The notes: generated from the letters alone by a model not told the origin. Positions 43,712-53,382 are shown, counted from the first letter of the stretch. The stretch: DNA of 64,000 nt from Nostoc sp. S4 (GCA_029379225.1 JAQYWR010000003.1:186001-250000); one strand, 5' to 3'. A program made the numbers and translations.

Positions 43712-44988
43712 TTTTCGGTTAATTCCGATTTAGAGCGATCGGTAAAGAGCAATTGCTCATTGTCCTGCGAATGTCAGCTACGATAAGTTTCCATTAATTC
43801 CGATTTATCGGTAAAGCTAATTATTGGTGGTGAATTGGCAGGCTGTTTGAACGCGTTTCCATTAATTCCGATTTAGAGCGATCGGTAAAGAAAGCTGAAG
43901 ACGGCAGTCTTACGATTGTAAATCCTGTTGTTTCCATTAATTCCGATTTGAAGCAATCGGTAAAGGCTATTGGCTTCTTAGCAATCCTAGCCCTATTTAT
44001 AGGGTTTCCATTAATTCCGATTTAAAACAATCGGTAAAGTACACAACATCGCTTTTCGTGCGATGTTGTGCAGAGTTTCCATTAATTCCGATTTAAAGCA
44101 ATCGGTAAAGGGGACAAAACTGGAAGCAGCGTTTGTTCCGATGATGTTTCCATTAATTCCGATTTAAAGCAATCGGTAAAGTCGGCTTTAGCGCCGAAGA
44201 AGGACAATTTGATCTTGTGTTTCCATTAATTCCGATTTAAAGCAATCGGTAAAGTAAAGGGAGCAATAGGAGCACCGGCAGGATGTATGGTTTCCATTAA
44301 TTCCGATTTAAAGCAATCGGTAAAGAAACTATGACCAGCTCAGGATCAGGTATTGCCGGCCAAATCGTTTCCATTAATTCCGATTTAAAGCAATCGGTAA
44401 AGGTGGAACACCACTTGCTGCTTCTACTCCTTCTGGACCGTTTCCATTAATTCCGATTTAAAGCAATCGGTAAAGTTTTGTGCGGCGGGGAAAAGAACGT
44501 GTATAACACGTTTCCATTAATTCCGATTTAAAGCAATCGGTAAAGACTACGAGTATCTTTCCAATTAACTCCTGAGCAAGAAGAGTTTCCATTAATTCCG
44601 ATTTAAAGCAATCGGTAAAGCCGTCGTTCAGTTGTAAATGCTCCTTCTATCTAGAAGTTTCCATTAATTCCGATTTAAAGCAATCGGTAAAGAAAAAAAA
44701 ATAGCTATTGATACATTTGCAAGAAAATGTCGTTTCCATTAATTCCGATTTAAAGCAATCGGTAAAGCGTTTCAGGAAAATGTTCTTGACATCGCAAGTG
44801 CGATGTTTCCATTAATTCCGATTTAAAGCAATCGGTAAAGCCTATACGTTGTAATAGGGTGCAAGCAGCTTTGCACAGTTTCCATTAATTCCGATTTAAA
44901 GCAATCGGTAAAGTTACCCTCCAAGTTGGAGAGGAAGGTCGGGGTCGAAAACGTTTCCATTAATTCCGATTTAAAGCAATCGGTAAAG
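43712..44988 (-). CRISPR. CRISPR array 2: 18 repeats, 17 spacers
   Basis: On the plus strand the 36-bp repeat begins GTTTCCATTAATTCCG and ends AGCAATCGGTAAAG. In crRNA orientation (minus strand) it ends GGAATTAATGGAAAC, the same last 15 nt as array 1, after a 6-bp stem CCGATT/AATCGG. Repeats at the left end are decayed (43712 worst; 43787-43816 lacks 6 nt; 43855, 43930 and 44004 carry point changes). So the leader is on the right and transcription runs leftward. Spacers are 34-41 bp; that at 44040-44074 holds an 11-bp inverted repeat. Confidence 0.98.
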
Positions 44989-45491
44989 AGTTCGTTCAGG
45001 AGCCTTTGCCCCGTAAGGCTTTCAGCCACCAAATCGACACACTCCTGAAAAAGATTATATATCTTGTGCGAAATTAAGTAAAACACATACTTCAAACCCT
45101 TGTCCTGTAAGGCATCGACACACTCCAACGAAAAATATAGGGTTTCAGCGATTTGGCGAAGTGTGTAGATGAACATCTCAAACCTCCGAAGACAATCAAT
45201 ACTTAACACTTCACAGTCTACACAATTAAATATTGCTTATACCAATTTGCACGCACAAGGTACTCTTCCCCACTCCCTGCTATCAGACATCTAAAAAATT
45301 TCGTCATTCGCATGAAAAGGTATTTACATTCTCGATATTTCCGAGAAGATATAAAAGTCACAGCACAGATAGGTCATACCTGTGTAGCCACGATTTGCTA
45401 TCTACCAAAAGCAAGAATTATTACAAAGTATAACCACTGAATAAAAACTCAAATTTCTACAGTAATTTAAACAAGACTGCAACCAGCGACT
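44989..45491 (-). promoter_or_regulatory. Leader of CRISPR array 2 and divergent cmr promoter region
   Basis: This 503-bp stretch must hold the leftward array promoter and the rightward cmr promoter. It contains two copies of TCGACACACTCC (about 45034 and 45114), each preceded by GTAAGGC. A block at 45292-45317 reads on the minus strand TTTTCATGCGAATGACGAAATTTTTTA, with its core TTCATGCGAATGAC shared with the array 1 leader. I see no real gene here; a minus-strand frame crossing into the array is a by-product. Confidence 0.65.
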
Positions 45492-47090
45492 ATGGCAAAC
45501 GTGACTAAATATACCGCGATTACCTTTGCTCCCGTCCAAGGATTTATCGAGAAATCCCGTAAACTCCGAGACTTGTACGGTGCATCATTGATTCTCTCAT
45601 ATCTCAGCCAGCAGCTAGTAGAAGAAGCACAAAAAACCACAACAGTCATATCCCCAGCACGCGCCAACCTCCAAAAAGGAATGCCAAATCGCATCCTGAT
45701 AAAAGGAGAATTTTCCAAATCACAAGCAGAAAAAACTCTCTTATCTGCGTGGAAAGGAATGTTACATGAATGTCGCACTTGGATAGAGAAGAAATTAGAT
45801 AACTATACCTACCACTGGGAGAGAGAATGGACAAACTGGGGAAACCACACCTGGGAAATCTTTTGGGGAGAAGGCGACAGCATTCAAGCAGCAATGGACG
45901 ACTTAGAAACCCGCAAACTTTCCCGTGGATGGACTGCGCTTAACTGGATAGGCGAGAGTTCTAGTTTAACAGGAACAGATGCAATAGCATTTCCGGGTTT
46001 AGGTGGGAAAGCCAGAAATCCTAAATTTGCCACCTATTATTCAGAAGATAAAGAAATTAAGGAATTTTATACAGCATTAGCAACAATCACCGGAAAACCA
46101 GAAGAAGAAACCCCAGAAGGTAAATTTATTGCACCTAACGAAAAACTGAGTATTCCTGAATTAGTAAAACGTTTAGTTACATGGGATGAAATTCGAGAAA
46201 AACTCGATATAGAACCATTAGATAAAGGTTTTAGAGAAATTCAACGTAAACCCCAACCAACTAAAAATCTACCTGGACAATGGACAGGTTGGTTTATGGG
46301 AGATGGCGATCAAGTTGGCGAACATCTAAAAAAATTAGCCAGCGAAAATAATGGTGATGAAAAAATTCAAAATTTTAGTTACTCAATGCGTGATTGGGGC
46401 AAAGAATTTGCCGATAAATTCAACTTACGCGAAAAATTAGGCAGAGTAGTTTATGCAGGCGGTGACGATTTTTCAGGCATAATTTACAGTAAAAATCCTG
46501 CCGAACCTATTCAACCATTCAAAGCTTTTGAATGGTTGATGACATTAAAGGAGAAATGGAAAGAACATAAACACAAACAGCCTCTTACAGTCAGTGTTGG
46601 CTTTGTTTGGGTTGCAGGTAGCGTACCCCAACGAGATGTACTCCAACATTGCCGAGAAGCCGAAAAAGTAGCTAAATCTTTAGGAAGAGATAGAGTGACT
46701 ATTCGCATAGTTTTTAACAGCGGACAATATGTGCAGTGGACTTGTCCCTGGGATTATTTGCATGTATTAAAGACATATCGAGATAGAGACGGTAAAACCT
46801 TTGCAGAATGGGAATGTAAAGGACGTAAACAAGAAGATTTTCCTAACTGGACTCATGTTTATAGTGATTTAGCGCAACTGAAAGCTCGTTATGCCATAAA
46901 TTTAAAAAATAAGCAAAAAAATGTTGATGAACGCATAGCATTACAACTATTTAATATTTATTTTATTCAACAAAAAGAACATTTAGAAAATGAACAAGAA
47001 AAAATAGTCGGTAAATCAGACAATCTTGAACTCATGAAATGGATTGATGGTTTAATTAATGTAGGATGGCACTTATGTTCAAATATCTAA
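45492..47090 (+). CDS. cmr2: Cmr2/Cas10, short form without HD domain
   Basis: A 532-residue type III-B large subunit. The first palm-like region starts YTAITFAPVQGFIEKSRKLR. A second D-x-D site occurs in MGDGDQVG (Asp271, Asp273). The cyclase motif GGDD is intact at 323-326 (VVYAGGDDFSG). There is no N-terminal HD nuclease motif, and the protein is shorter than usual Cmr2. So DNA cutting by Cas10 is not expected, but cyclic oligoadenylate synthesis is. The CARF-HEPN gene in the same operon fits that output. Confidence 0.93.
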   Translation: MANVTKYTAITFAPVQGFIEKSRKLRDLYGASLILSYLSQQLVEEAQKTTTVISPARANLQKGMPNRILIKGEFSKSQAEKTLLSAWKGMLHECRTWIEKKLDNYTYHWEREWTNWGNHTWEIFWGEGDSIQAAMDDLETRKLSRGWTALNWIGESSSLTGTDAIAFPGLGGKARNPKFATYYSEDKEIKEFYTALATITGKPEEETPEGKFIAPNEKLSIPELVKRLVTWDEIREKLDIEPLDKGFREIQRKPQPTKNLPGQWTGWFMGDGDQVGEHLKKLASENNGDEKIQNFSYSMRDWGKEFADKFNLREKLGRVVYAGGDDFSGIIYSKNPAEPIQPFKAFEWLMTLKEKWKEHKHKQPLTVSVGFVWVAGSVPQRDVLQHCREAEKVAKSLGRDRVTIRIVFNSGQYVQWTCPWDYLHVLKTYRDRDGKTFAEWECKGRKQEDFPNWTHVYSDLAQLKARYAINLKNKQKNVDERIALQLFNIYFIQQKEHLENEQEKIVGKSDNLELMKWIDGLINVGWHLCSNI

Positions 47091-48097
47091 TTCTCATTAA
47101 TCCTTTAGGGTTTATGTATGGAAGTGCAGGTTCATTTCTCTCCCCAGACAACTTAGTAGGACGTTCTGGTTCTAAGTTTCCTCCGGAAGCAGCTACTCTA
47201 TCTGGATTATTTTTTAGTGTTAACAAAACAGAGAAATTATGGGATGCAGATAAATTAAGTAAAGGATTATATGTAGCCGGGCCATTTTGGGCAGAGTGGG
47301 ATAATCCAGAATATTTTTACTTACCAATTCCTTGGAGTAAAATTATAGCTGAAAATGAGTCTGCTGAATGGGAAATTAAAAATGGAAATTGGTTCTGTGA
47401 AAATTCAAAATTAGAACCTTATTATAAATGGCAAAGAATAAACTTTTGGAATGAACCAGCCGAATCGATTCGGAGTAACGGGTACGCAGAAAAGTTTCCT
47501 TGGAATTTTGTATCTGTATTACATCCTCGTCTAAAAGATGATGAGAGATGCACTCTCAAAATAGACGATGCAAAAGGTGGCTTATTCCTAGAATATTCTG
47601 TACAAATGAACCCAGATTATTGTTTAGTTTATCTATCTACTCACGATTTACCAGACGGATGGTATAGATTTGGTGGTGAAAATCATATTGTAGAAATTAA
47701 GAAATTTAAACTACCGGATGATAGCCCAATTTTAAAGCTTTTACGCCAGCCTATTGAAGATAAATTCGCATTAATTACACCAGGTATATGGGGTTCAAAT
47801 CGCTTCTCTCAACGCTGTCCCCAAAACGAATTTTTTACTAACCAGAAAATACAAATGCTTACGGATAAACCGATACCTTATCGTTACCGCGTAGGCGATA
47901 GAAAAACACAACAGGGACGTTTGGGAAGGGGACGTTATGCAGTTCCATCTGGAAGCGTTTATGTCTTAGAAAAACCCATAGGTAAACCTTGGTGGGACTG
48001 GGATAAAGAATGGTTTCCCGAAGAAGGTTTCAGTCTCCAAAAAATGGGATGTGGTTTGTGTCTACCAATAAACATTGAAATTACAGGAGTTGCTTAA
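47075..48097 (+). CDS. cmr3: Cmr3 (Cas5 group)
   Basis: About 340 residues with the Cmr3 opening (YLILINPLGFMYGSAGSFLS, PPEAATLSGLFFS) and a Gly-rich segment near the C-terminus (QQGRLGRGRYAVPSGSVYVL). It caps the crRNA 5' handle in Cmr complexes. ATG 47075 is preferred over 47066 because AGGA lies about 9 nt before it. It overlaps the cmr2 end by 16 bp. Gene order matches III-B operons. Confidence 0.85.
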   Translation: MFKYLILINPLGFMYGSAGSFLSPDNLVGRSGSKFPPEAATLSGLFFSVNKTEKLWDADKLSKGLYVAGPFWAEWDNPEYFYLPIPWSKIIAENESAEWEIKNGNWFCENSKLEPYYKWQRINFWNEPAESIRSNGYAEKFPWNFVSVLHPRLKDDERCTLKIDDAKGGLFLEYSVQMNPDYCLVYLSTHDLPDGWYRFGGENHIVEIKKFKLPDDSPILKLLRQPIEDKFALITPGIWGSNRFSQRCPQNEFFTNQKIQMLTDKPIPYRYRVGDRKTQQGRLGRGRYAVPSGSVYVLEKPIGKPWWDWDKEWFPEEGFSLQKMGCGLCLPINIEITGVA

Positions 48098-48930
48098 TGT
48101 ATCAGAAAGCTTACGGCATCATTGAAACTTTAGCACCACTTCATATAGGAGCAACAGCCGGAGAAGAAAGCGGTAACTTAAACCTGATTTTCCGCGACCA
48201 ATTTACCCAAACAGGTATTATTCCCGGTAGTTCCATTCGTGGTCGTCTGCGTTCAGAAATGCGTCGTACTCAAGGAGAAGCAGAAGCAAATAAATGGTAT
48301 GGCCATCCAGCACAAACAGAACAGTCAAACAGTACTACAGAATCTCTTGTTAAACTTGAATATGCTTCTATTGTTTGGTTACCAGTCTTTTGTCCAGGTC
48401 AGCCGATAGTTTGGGTAAGTTCTCCCCGCCTACTCAAACGTTACCAACGATTAGCAGGTAGTTTTGTTCCATCGTTGCAAACAGCAAAACCTGAGAATCT
48501 TATTTATAAAGCTTCAGAAAGTTTAAAGGCTATATCTGTAAAAGGAGAAGATAAACTATTTTTCAATTTTGGATTTTTAAGTATTGAATCAAAAGATGAT
48601 TTATCCCTTTGGTTTCCTTTTGAAGAAGAACTACCAGCAGTAATTGTTAATGATGATGAAATAGGTATGATTCATGATATGGCATTATATCGTCAGAGTC
48701 GGGTGGCATTAGAAAAAGAAGAAAAGAAAGCTAAAGAAAAGGCTTTTTTTAATACTGAAGCATTACCTGAAGGAACTATCTTAGCTTTTCCTATTGCACT
48801 TAAAGAAGATAAAGATGGTAAAAAATGGCAACCGTTAAACAAAGATGTTGATAACGAAATTTATCTAGGAGGGCTAGAATCAATTGGTTTTGGAAGTTGC
48901 AAATTAATTATAAAAGGGGTAGAAGTATGA
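48097..48930 (+). CDS. cmr4: Cmr4-like backbone subunit (Cas7 group)
   Basis: A 277-residue RAMP protein. It has LAPLHIGATAGEESGNLNLI, the Gly/Arg loop IIPGSSIRGRLRSEMR, and the segment WLPVFCPGQPIVWVSSPRLL that resembles Cmr4's conserved FPVRS...WVTSP region. The C-terminus holds the Gly-rich GGLESIGFGSCKL. Cmr4 forms the filament that cuts target RNA. Its ATG shares a base with the cmr3 stop (TAATG) and GGAG precedes it. Confidence 0.85.
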   Translation: MYQKAYGIIETLAPLHIGATAGEESGNLNLIFRDQFTQTGIIPGSSIRGRLRSEMRRTQGEAEANKWYGHPAQTEQSNSTTESLVKLEYASIVWLPVFCPGQPIVWVSSPRLLKRYQRLAGSFVPSLQTAKPENLIYKASESLKAISVKGEDKLFFNFGFLSIESKDDLSLWFPFEEELPAVIVNDDEIGMIHDMALYRQSRVALEKEEKKAKEKAFFNTEALPEGTILAFPIALKEDKDGKKWQPLNKDVDNEIYLGGLESIGFGSCKLIIKGVEV

Positions 48931-49328
48931 CCTTAGAATTATACAAGTTAGATCAAGAAGCTCATGAATTAGTTAGTAAATATAGTCAGCACAAAGATAC
49001 ACTCAATCAAGCTTACAAAATGCGTATGACTGTAGTTTATGGTCTAGAACGCTTTTGGGGAGAGCATCTGCGGTTGCAAGGAGTAAAAGCAGCTTATTGG
49101 AAAGAGACTTGGGATAAGCTAGCAGAAATTATTTTACCAACTGGTATTGAACTTCCGACTGATTCAGATAAAGACATTGGAGAAATAGCAAATGAATTAT
49201 GGAGTTTAGACATAGACCAACGCAAAGTTACTTTAGCTGTATTAATACAACTTTGTGATTGTATGGTGTGGTGGACTCAACGCTATAAGCCCGTTCGTAG
49301 TAATGAAATTGATGACGAAGGAGAGTAA
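48927..49328 (+). CDS. cmr5: Cmr5-like small subunit (Cas11 group)
   Basis: A 133-residue, largely helical protein (ELYKLDQEAHELVSKYSQHK, MRMTVVYGLERFWGEHLRLQ). Size, composition and place between cmr4 and cmr6 fit Cmr5. Sequence identity alone would not prove this. ATG 48927 overlaps the cmr4 stop by 4 bp (ATGA); a longer frame from 48897 lies inside cmr4 and is rejected. Confidence 0.7.
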   Translation: MTLELYKLDQEAHELVSKYSQHKDTLNQAYKMRMTVVYGLERFWGEHLRLQGVKAAYWKETWDKLAEIILPTGIELPTDSDKDIGEIANELWSLDIDQRKVTLAVLIQLCDCMVWWTQRYKPVRSNEIDDEGE

Positions 49329-49329
49329 A

Positions 49330-51030
49330 ATGTCAGATAGCGATCGCATTCCCTTAATGTTTCAAGCTCAATTACCAAAGCGGGGGAAAATACACTATTC
49401 TCGTGAATCAGAAACAGTTTATCAATGGGTTGAGCAGTGGCTAAAAAGTTGTCCTTCAGTTCCTAATATTGTTGTAGAAGAAAACGTTCCTCTATGGAAG
49501 CGTACTCAAACTACATCCACAGTAAAAATGCCTGGTTTCAGTCGTCAAGTTCAAACTAAGGAATATACGATTAGCTGGCGTTTAGTAACAAACAGTGGAC
49601 AAGATGAAGGTTTTATTCGACCTGTTATCGGTGCTAAAGGATTGCCTTTTTATCCAGGTTCGAGCATGAAAGGAGCATTCCTGAGAGTTTGTCCAAAGGA
49701 ACTCCAAGGAGAATATTGTGGTGAAGAAATTACAGAAAATGGACAAACAAAGAGCAAACCAGGAATTTTGCGCTTTCATGGTGCATATCCTGTAGATATG
49801 TCTTGGGGAAATAAAAGTCGCCTAGTTGATATCATTCATTCCCAACAAAAACGTCAAATAGAAGAGGATGTTACCACTACAGCAAATCCTCAAATATCTC
49901 TTTATCAAGCTACATTAAAATTTGGGATTTCCAGTACTAAACATTTACAACCAGCAGAATGGAAGAAGATTTGGGATATTTGGGAAGAAGCTTTAGGAAT
50001 TGGAATTGGCTCTAGAGTAAGTGCTGGTTATGGTCAATTTAAAAAAAGTATTGAGAATACAGATAAAGTTATTCTTTCTGTTCATCTCTGTGGACAGGGA
50101 TTAACTTCTCAGTTATTGAATGGAAATCCAGAATTCCGTCCCAATATGTTTAAAGCCGCATTAAGGGGACATACTTTAAGACTACTTGCAGGAATTACTG
50201 ATGAAGTAACAGCAAAAAAAATTACTCAAGAACTTTGGGGAGGAATTGATAACGGTACTGTGGTAGGAAAGTTAGGTATTAACTTTATTCCTGAAGAACT
50301 TAACATAGGTAAACACACATATAATCCTACTCCTAAAAAACCAATTTATATGTCTACTTACGACCTAGAAGCAGGAAAATTAGATATTATTTATATTGGT
50401 AATTCCAATAAAGAGAAAACTAAACTCAAAAGAATTGTTACTCAAATTATTAAATTTGCCGTATTATTAGGAGGATTTGGTAAATCTTGGCGGAGAGTTG
50501 ACCATCGGCTGTTTTACCCTAAATATTTTAATAACCATGATAAACCTATGATTGGTTGTCATTGGGAATTTACAGAAGAATCCGAGGACTTATATTTAAC
50601 TTGTGCAAAACTAGAAACTGGTAATATATTTAGATTTTTAGAAGATATCCGACAAAATTTAATAAATTTATTGGAATTAACAAATGTGAGTTACATTCCA
50701 ACTTGGCGAGAAGCTTGGCATCCAAATAAAGTACAAGTATGGGCAAGAATTGGTAAAAATAGCGAAGCTGTAGAATGGTTTCATAGAGCCTATTCAAATA
50801 ACAGAACCATCAAAAGAACAGATTTAACAGGTAAAATTAATCCGACTAAAGTAGGACGTATTTGGCATCGAATGTATCCCAGATATGTCATGAAAGATGG
50901 AAATTTGCAAAAAACTAATCAATATGTAGAATTGCTGACAATCTTTCCTGACGATTCTCAGAACACGCAAGATTTTCTCCAGTTCTTAAACAACGAAAAA
51001 AAATTCATCAAAATATTTCCTCAAGGATAA
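49330..51030 (+). CDS. Fused Cmr6-Cmr1-like RAMP protein
   Basis: About 566 residues, twice the length of Cmr6. The N-terminal half (1-250) has the Cmr6-like GAKGLPFYPGSSMKGAFLRV and Gly-loop GIGIGSRVSAGYGQFK. The C-terminal half (about 262-566) has a Cmr1-like segment MFKAALRGHTLRLLAG, LWGGIDNGTVVGKLG and a second Gly-loop LLGGFGKSWRRVDHRLF. No separate cmr1 exists in the window, so the fusion would supply both. ATG 49330 is one base after the cmr5 stop, with AGGAG before it; the frame from 49255 is rejected. Confidence 0.78.
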   Translation: MSDSDRIPLMFQAQLPKRGKIHYSRESETVYQWVEQWLKSCPSVPNIVVEENVPLWKRTQTTSTVKMPGFSRQVQTKEYTISWRLVTNSGQDEGFIRPVIGAKGLPFYPGSSMKGAFLRVCPKELQGEYCGEEITENGQTKSKPGILRFHGAYPVDMSWGNKSRLVDIIHSQQKRQIEEDVTTTANPQISLYQATLKFGISSTKHLQPAEWKKIWDIWEEALGIGIGSRVSAGYGQFKKSIENTDKVILSVHLCGQGLTSQLLNGNPEFRPNMFKAALRGHTLRLLAGITDEVTAKKITQELWGGIDNGTVVGKLGINFIPEELNIGKHTYNPTPKKPIYMSTYDLEAGKLDIIYIGNSNKEKTKLKRIVTQIIKFAVLLGGFGKSWRRVDHRLFYPKYFNNHDKPMIGCHWEFTEESEDLYLTCAKLETGNIFRFLEDIRQNLINLLELTNVSYIPTWREAWHPNKVQVWARIGKNSEAVEWFHRAYSNNRTIKRTDLTGKINPTKVGRIWHRMYPRYVMKDGNLQKTNQYVELLTIFPDDSQNTQDFLQFLNNEKKFIKIFPQG

Positions 51031-51037
51031 TTAATTT

Positions 51038-52525
51038 ATGAATATTTGGATTGTAACAACTGGTAATAGCGATGTGCAGTTAAAACATGATTATGATAAG
51101 AGTAAATGGCAAAAACGTTATAGGGATGTTAGGAACCAATTATCTAATCATTTGTTTGAGCCATCTCGTCCGAAAAATGCCCGTACTGAAGAACCTTATA
51201 CTCTTCCTGCAAGAGTTATGGGTATGGTTTATAGTCCTAATTTAGACGATGAAACTTACCAAAATTTATACTTTCCTCTCCTTGATACTTTTACTAAAGG
51301 TTTACAAGATAAAAATCGACCTGATAAAATTTTTGTTATTTTAACTAATCAAGAAAACGTATTTTCTGCCAAAGATAAAACAGATGATAAATGTCCTTAT
51401 TGGCAAGATACCTACACACTTCATCTAATTTTAGAAAAGTATTTTCAAAAAGTCTTTCCTGAATTAAAATCTAATGAGGACATTAAATATTTAGAACTTA
51501 AGCCAGATTCTAAAGAACAAGGTCTTGACAATTGGGAGAAATGTTTAATATTAGTACGGCAAGAAATATATAGTTTACCAATTAATAAAAATACAAATAT
51601 TTCTGTAAGTCATCAGGCTGGAACTCCTGCAATTTCTTCAGCAGTTCAGTTTACAACTTTGGCAAAATTTGATAAGCAAGTTAAATTTTTAGTAAGCAAT
51701 GAGTATCAACAAGGTAATCCTATTGATATTCCTAGTTCAAATTATTTGAAAGGAATTAAACTACAGGAAGCTAAAGCATTATTAGAACGGTATGACTATT
51801 CAGGTGTTCAAGAAATATTAACTAATATTTGGGAAAATAAAGAAGAACCATTAAGTTCTCAAGAACAGAGAATTAATGAATTATTGACAATAGCTATTTC
51901 CTGGAATTGTGCCAAATTTGACGATTTTGCTAAATATAGGGGTAAAATCGCTGAGGAACGTATTAAGCAATGGTGGTGGATGGGCTATGAAGCGGCTTAT
52001 TTAGCAGTTATACGTCTGAAACAAGGTAATAATGTTGAATCGTTATTTCATAGTTTTCGTGCATTAGAGGGTACACTCTCTAAGTGGGTACAAACACACT
52101 ATCAGCACCATATGATTTTAGTGAAAAAAGATGAATCACCTAAAATTAAAGACTCTATTTTTAATGAAATTAGTTTACCTAAAAAATTTGAGTTTAAAGG
52201 TACAAAACATCTTTATGGTGAGTTTATTTATCAAATATTTAAACAATCTTATCCACAATCACAAGCCAATCCCCATATTTGTCAGCAAGTATGGAATCAT
52301 GTGAGAGATGAGAGAAATAACTTATTTCATCAACTGTTAGGTTTAGCAAAAGAACAAGTATTTCAAGCATGGGATACTAATGAAAATGATTGGGAAACTA
52401 GGGTTTTAAGTTGTTTGAATTTTGTTTCTGGAGAAAAATTTACCTCATTAAAAGAAGCTAGTCTGATGTACGATGTAGAACAGGAATTACAAGTAGCAAT
52501 CAGTAATTACGAATTAAAAACTTAG
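51038..52525 (+). CDS. CARF-HEPN ribonuclease (Csm6/Csx1-like)
   Basis: A 495-residue protein. The N-terminal CARF-like domain starts MNIWIVTTGNSDVQLK and has the ligand-loop pattern NISVSHQAGTPAISSAVQF (about 188-206). The C-terminal HEPN domain carries RDERNNLFH, in which Arg426-x4-His431 is the catalytic R-x4-6-H motif. It should be activated by cyclic oligoadenylates made by the GGDD-bearing Cas10 and degrade RNA. It starts 8 bp after the Cmr6-Cmr1 gene, last in the operon. Confidence 0.85.
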   Translation: MNIWIVTTGNSDVQLKHDYDKSKWQKRYRDVRNQLSNHLFEPSRPKNARTEEPYTLPARVMGMVYSPNLDDETYQNLYFPLLDTFTKGLQDKNRPDKIFVILTNQENVFSAKDKTDDKCPYWQDTYTLHLILEKYFQKVFPELKSNEDIKYLELKPDSKEQGLDNWEKCLILVRQEIYSLPINKNTNISVSHQAGTPAISSAVQFTTLAKFDKQVKFLVSNEYQQGNPIDIPSSNYLKGIKLQEAKALLERYDYSGVQEILTNIWENKEEPLSSQEQRINELLTIAISWNCAKFDDFAKYRGKIAEERIKQWWWMGYEAAYLAVIRLKQGNNVESLFHSFRALEGTLSKWVQTHYQHHMILVKKDESPKIKDSIFNEISLPKKFEFKGTKHLYGEFIYQIFKQSYPQSQANPHICQQVWNHVRDERNNLFHQLLGLAKEQVFQAWDTNENDWETRVLSCLNFVSGEKFTSLKEASLMYDVEQELQVAISNYELKT

Positions 52526-52742
52526 AAAGTTCTTGCACTATACATTGTTCAATATAAAATCAATATCTTTGTACCAATAGTCTGGGCGATCGCCATCTGT
52601 CAGCCCCCAATACTCAAGCCATATCTAAAGAGCGATCGCCAGCAAAATAACCTGCAACTCGCAACAATACCCCAAAACGTTCGAAAGTAATTCAGTCTGG
52701 TAACTAATTATGAAGCTTATTTAACTCCTAAATTCTGAATTT

Positions 52743-53165
52743 TTACGAAAACCGATACAAAATATTTCCATTCTCGCTCACTTCAAACTCAGCATTTAAT
52801 TCCTTAGCTTTACCATCTAAATATTGTTGAGCTTTCTGGGTTGATATCTCTGCATTTTTCGCCATTTGCAATACTGTTACCGTTCCAGAATTACTCTCAA
52901 CCAATTCTAAAAACACCACCTGAAGACGCCTTTGTTCTGATTCAATAAGTAATATTTTTTCTTTTTTATTCTGCTGCACTAAAGACCAACTCAACCAACC
53001 GCCGATGAGTGTTGACGGAATAGTAAAAATAGTTAAAGCCGCTACAGCATCTTGTTTGTCTTTAGAGGTAGTTTTAGGATTAAGAATGTCCAGGAGCATT
53101 ACAACAGAGAATGGAATGCCAAATAAGAGAAAAAATAATGCTAAAAATTTTTTAATTGATTTCAT
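52743..53165 (-). CDS. Two-helix membrane protein with C-terminal winged-helix-like part
   Basis: A 140-residue protein with two membrane segments (about 7-28 and 43-64), a basic coiled linker (KKEKILLIESEQRRLQVVFL) and a C-terminal segment VTVLQMAKNAEISTQKAQQY plus FEVSENGNILYRFS that looks like a small winged helix. Such proteins are common and uncharacterised in cyanobacteria. It is convergent with the cmr operon and probably not part of it. Confidence 0.65.
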   Translation of the reverse strand: MKSIKKFLALFFLLFGIPFSVVMLLDILNPKTTSKDKQDAVAALTIFTIPSTLIGGWLSWSLVQQNKKEKILLIESEQRRLQVVFLELVESNSGTVTVLQMAKNAEISTQKAQQYLDGKAKELNAEFEVSENGNILYRFS

Positions 53166-53382
53166 ATAGCCTTTACTAATTTATTTAAAAATATTCAATT
53201 TATGAATTAAAAAATATAAATACTTGAGATTCCCTTCATACTTTGAGAAATTTAGTCATTTGCATACATATCGACAATCAAATTCTGCAAGAATGTCGGC
53301 TGGTGCATAAGGCAATTCAGGTACTTGCTAAATGTATAGCTTGTACCATGTTGCAAGCGCGGGCGATTGATAAAATTACCTC

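Noticed and set aside
44823..45209. Open minus-strand frame of 128 codons crossing the leader and two repeats of array 2
   Set aside because: Its C-terminal part is encoded by CRISPR repeats and spacers (FTDCFKSELMET repeated), so it is a by-product of the array and leader.
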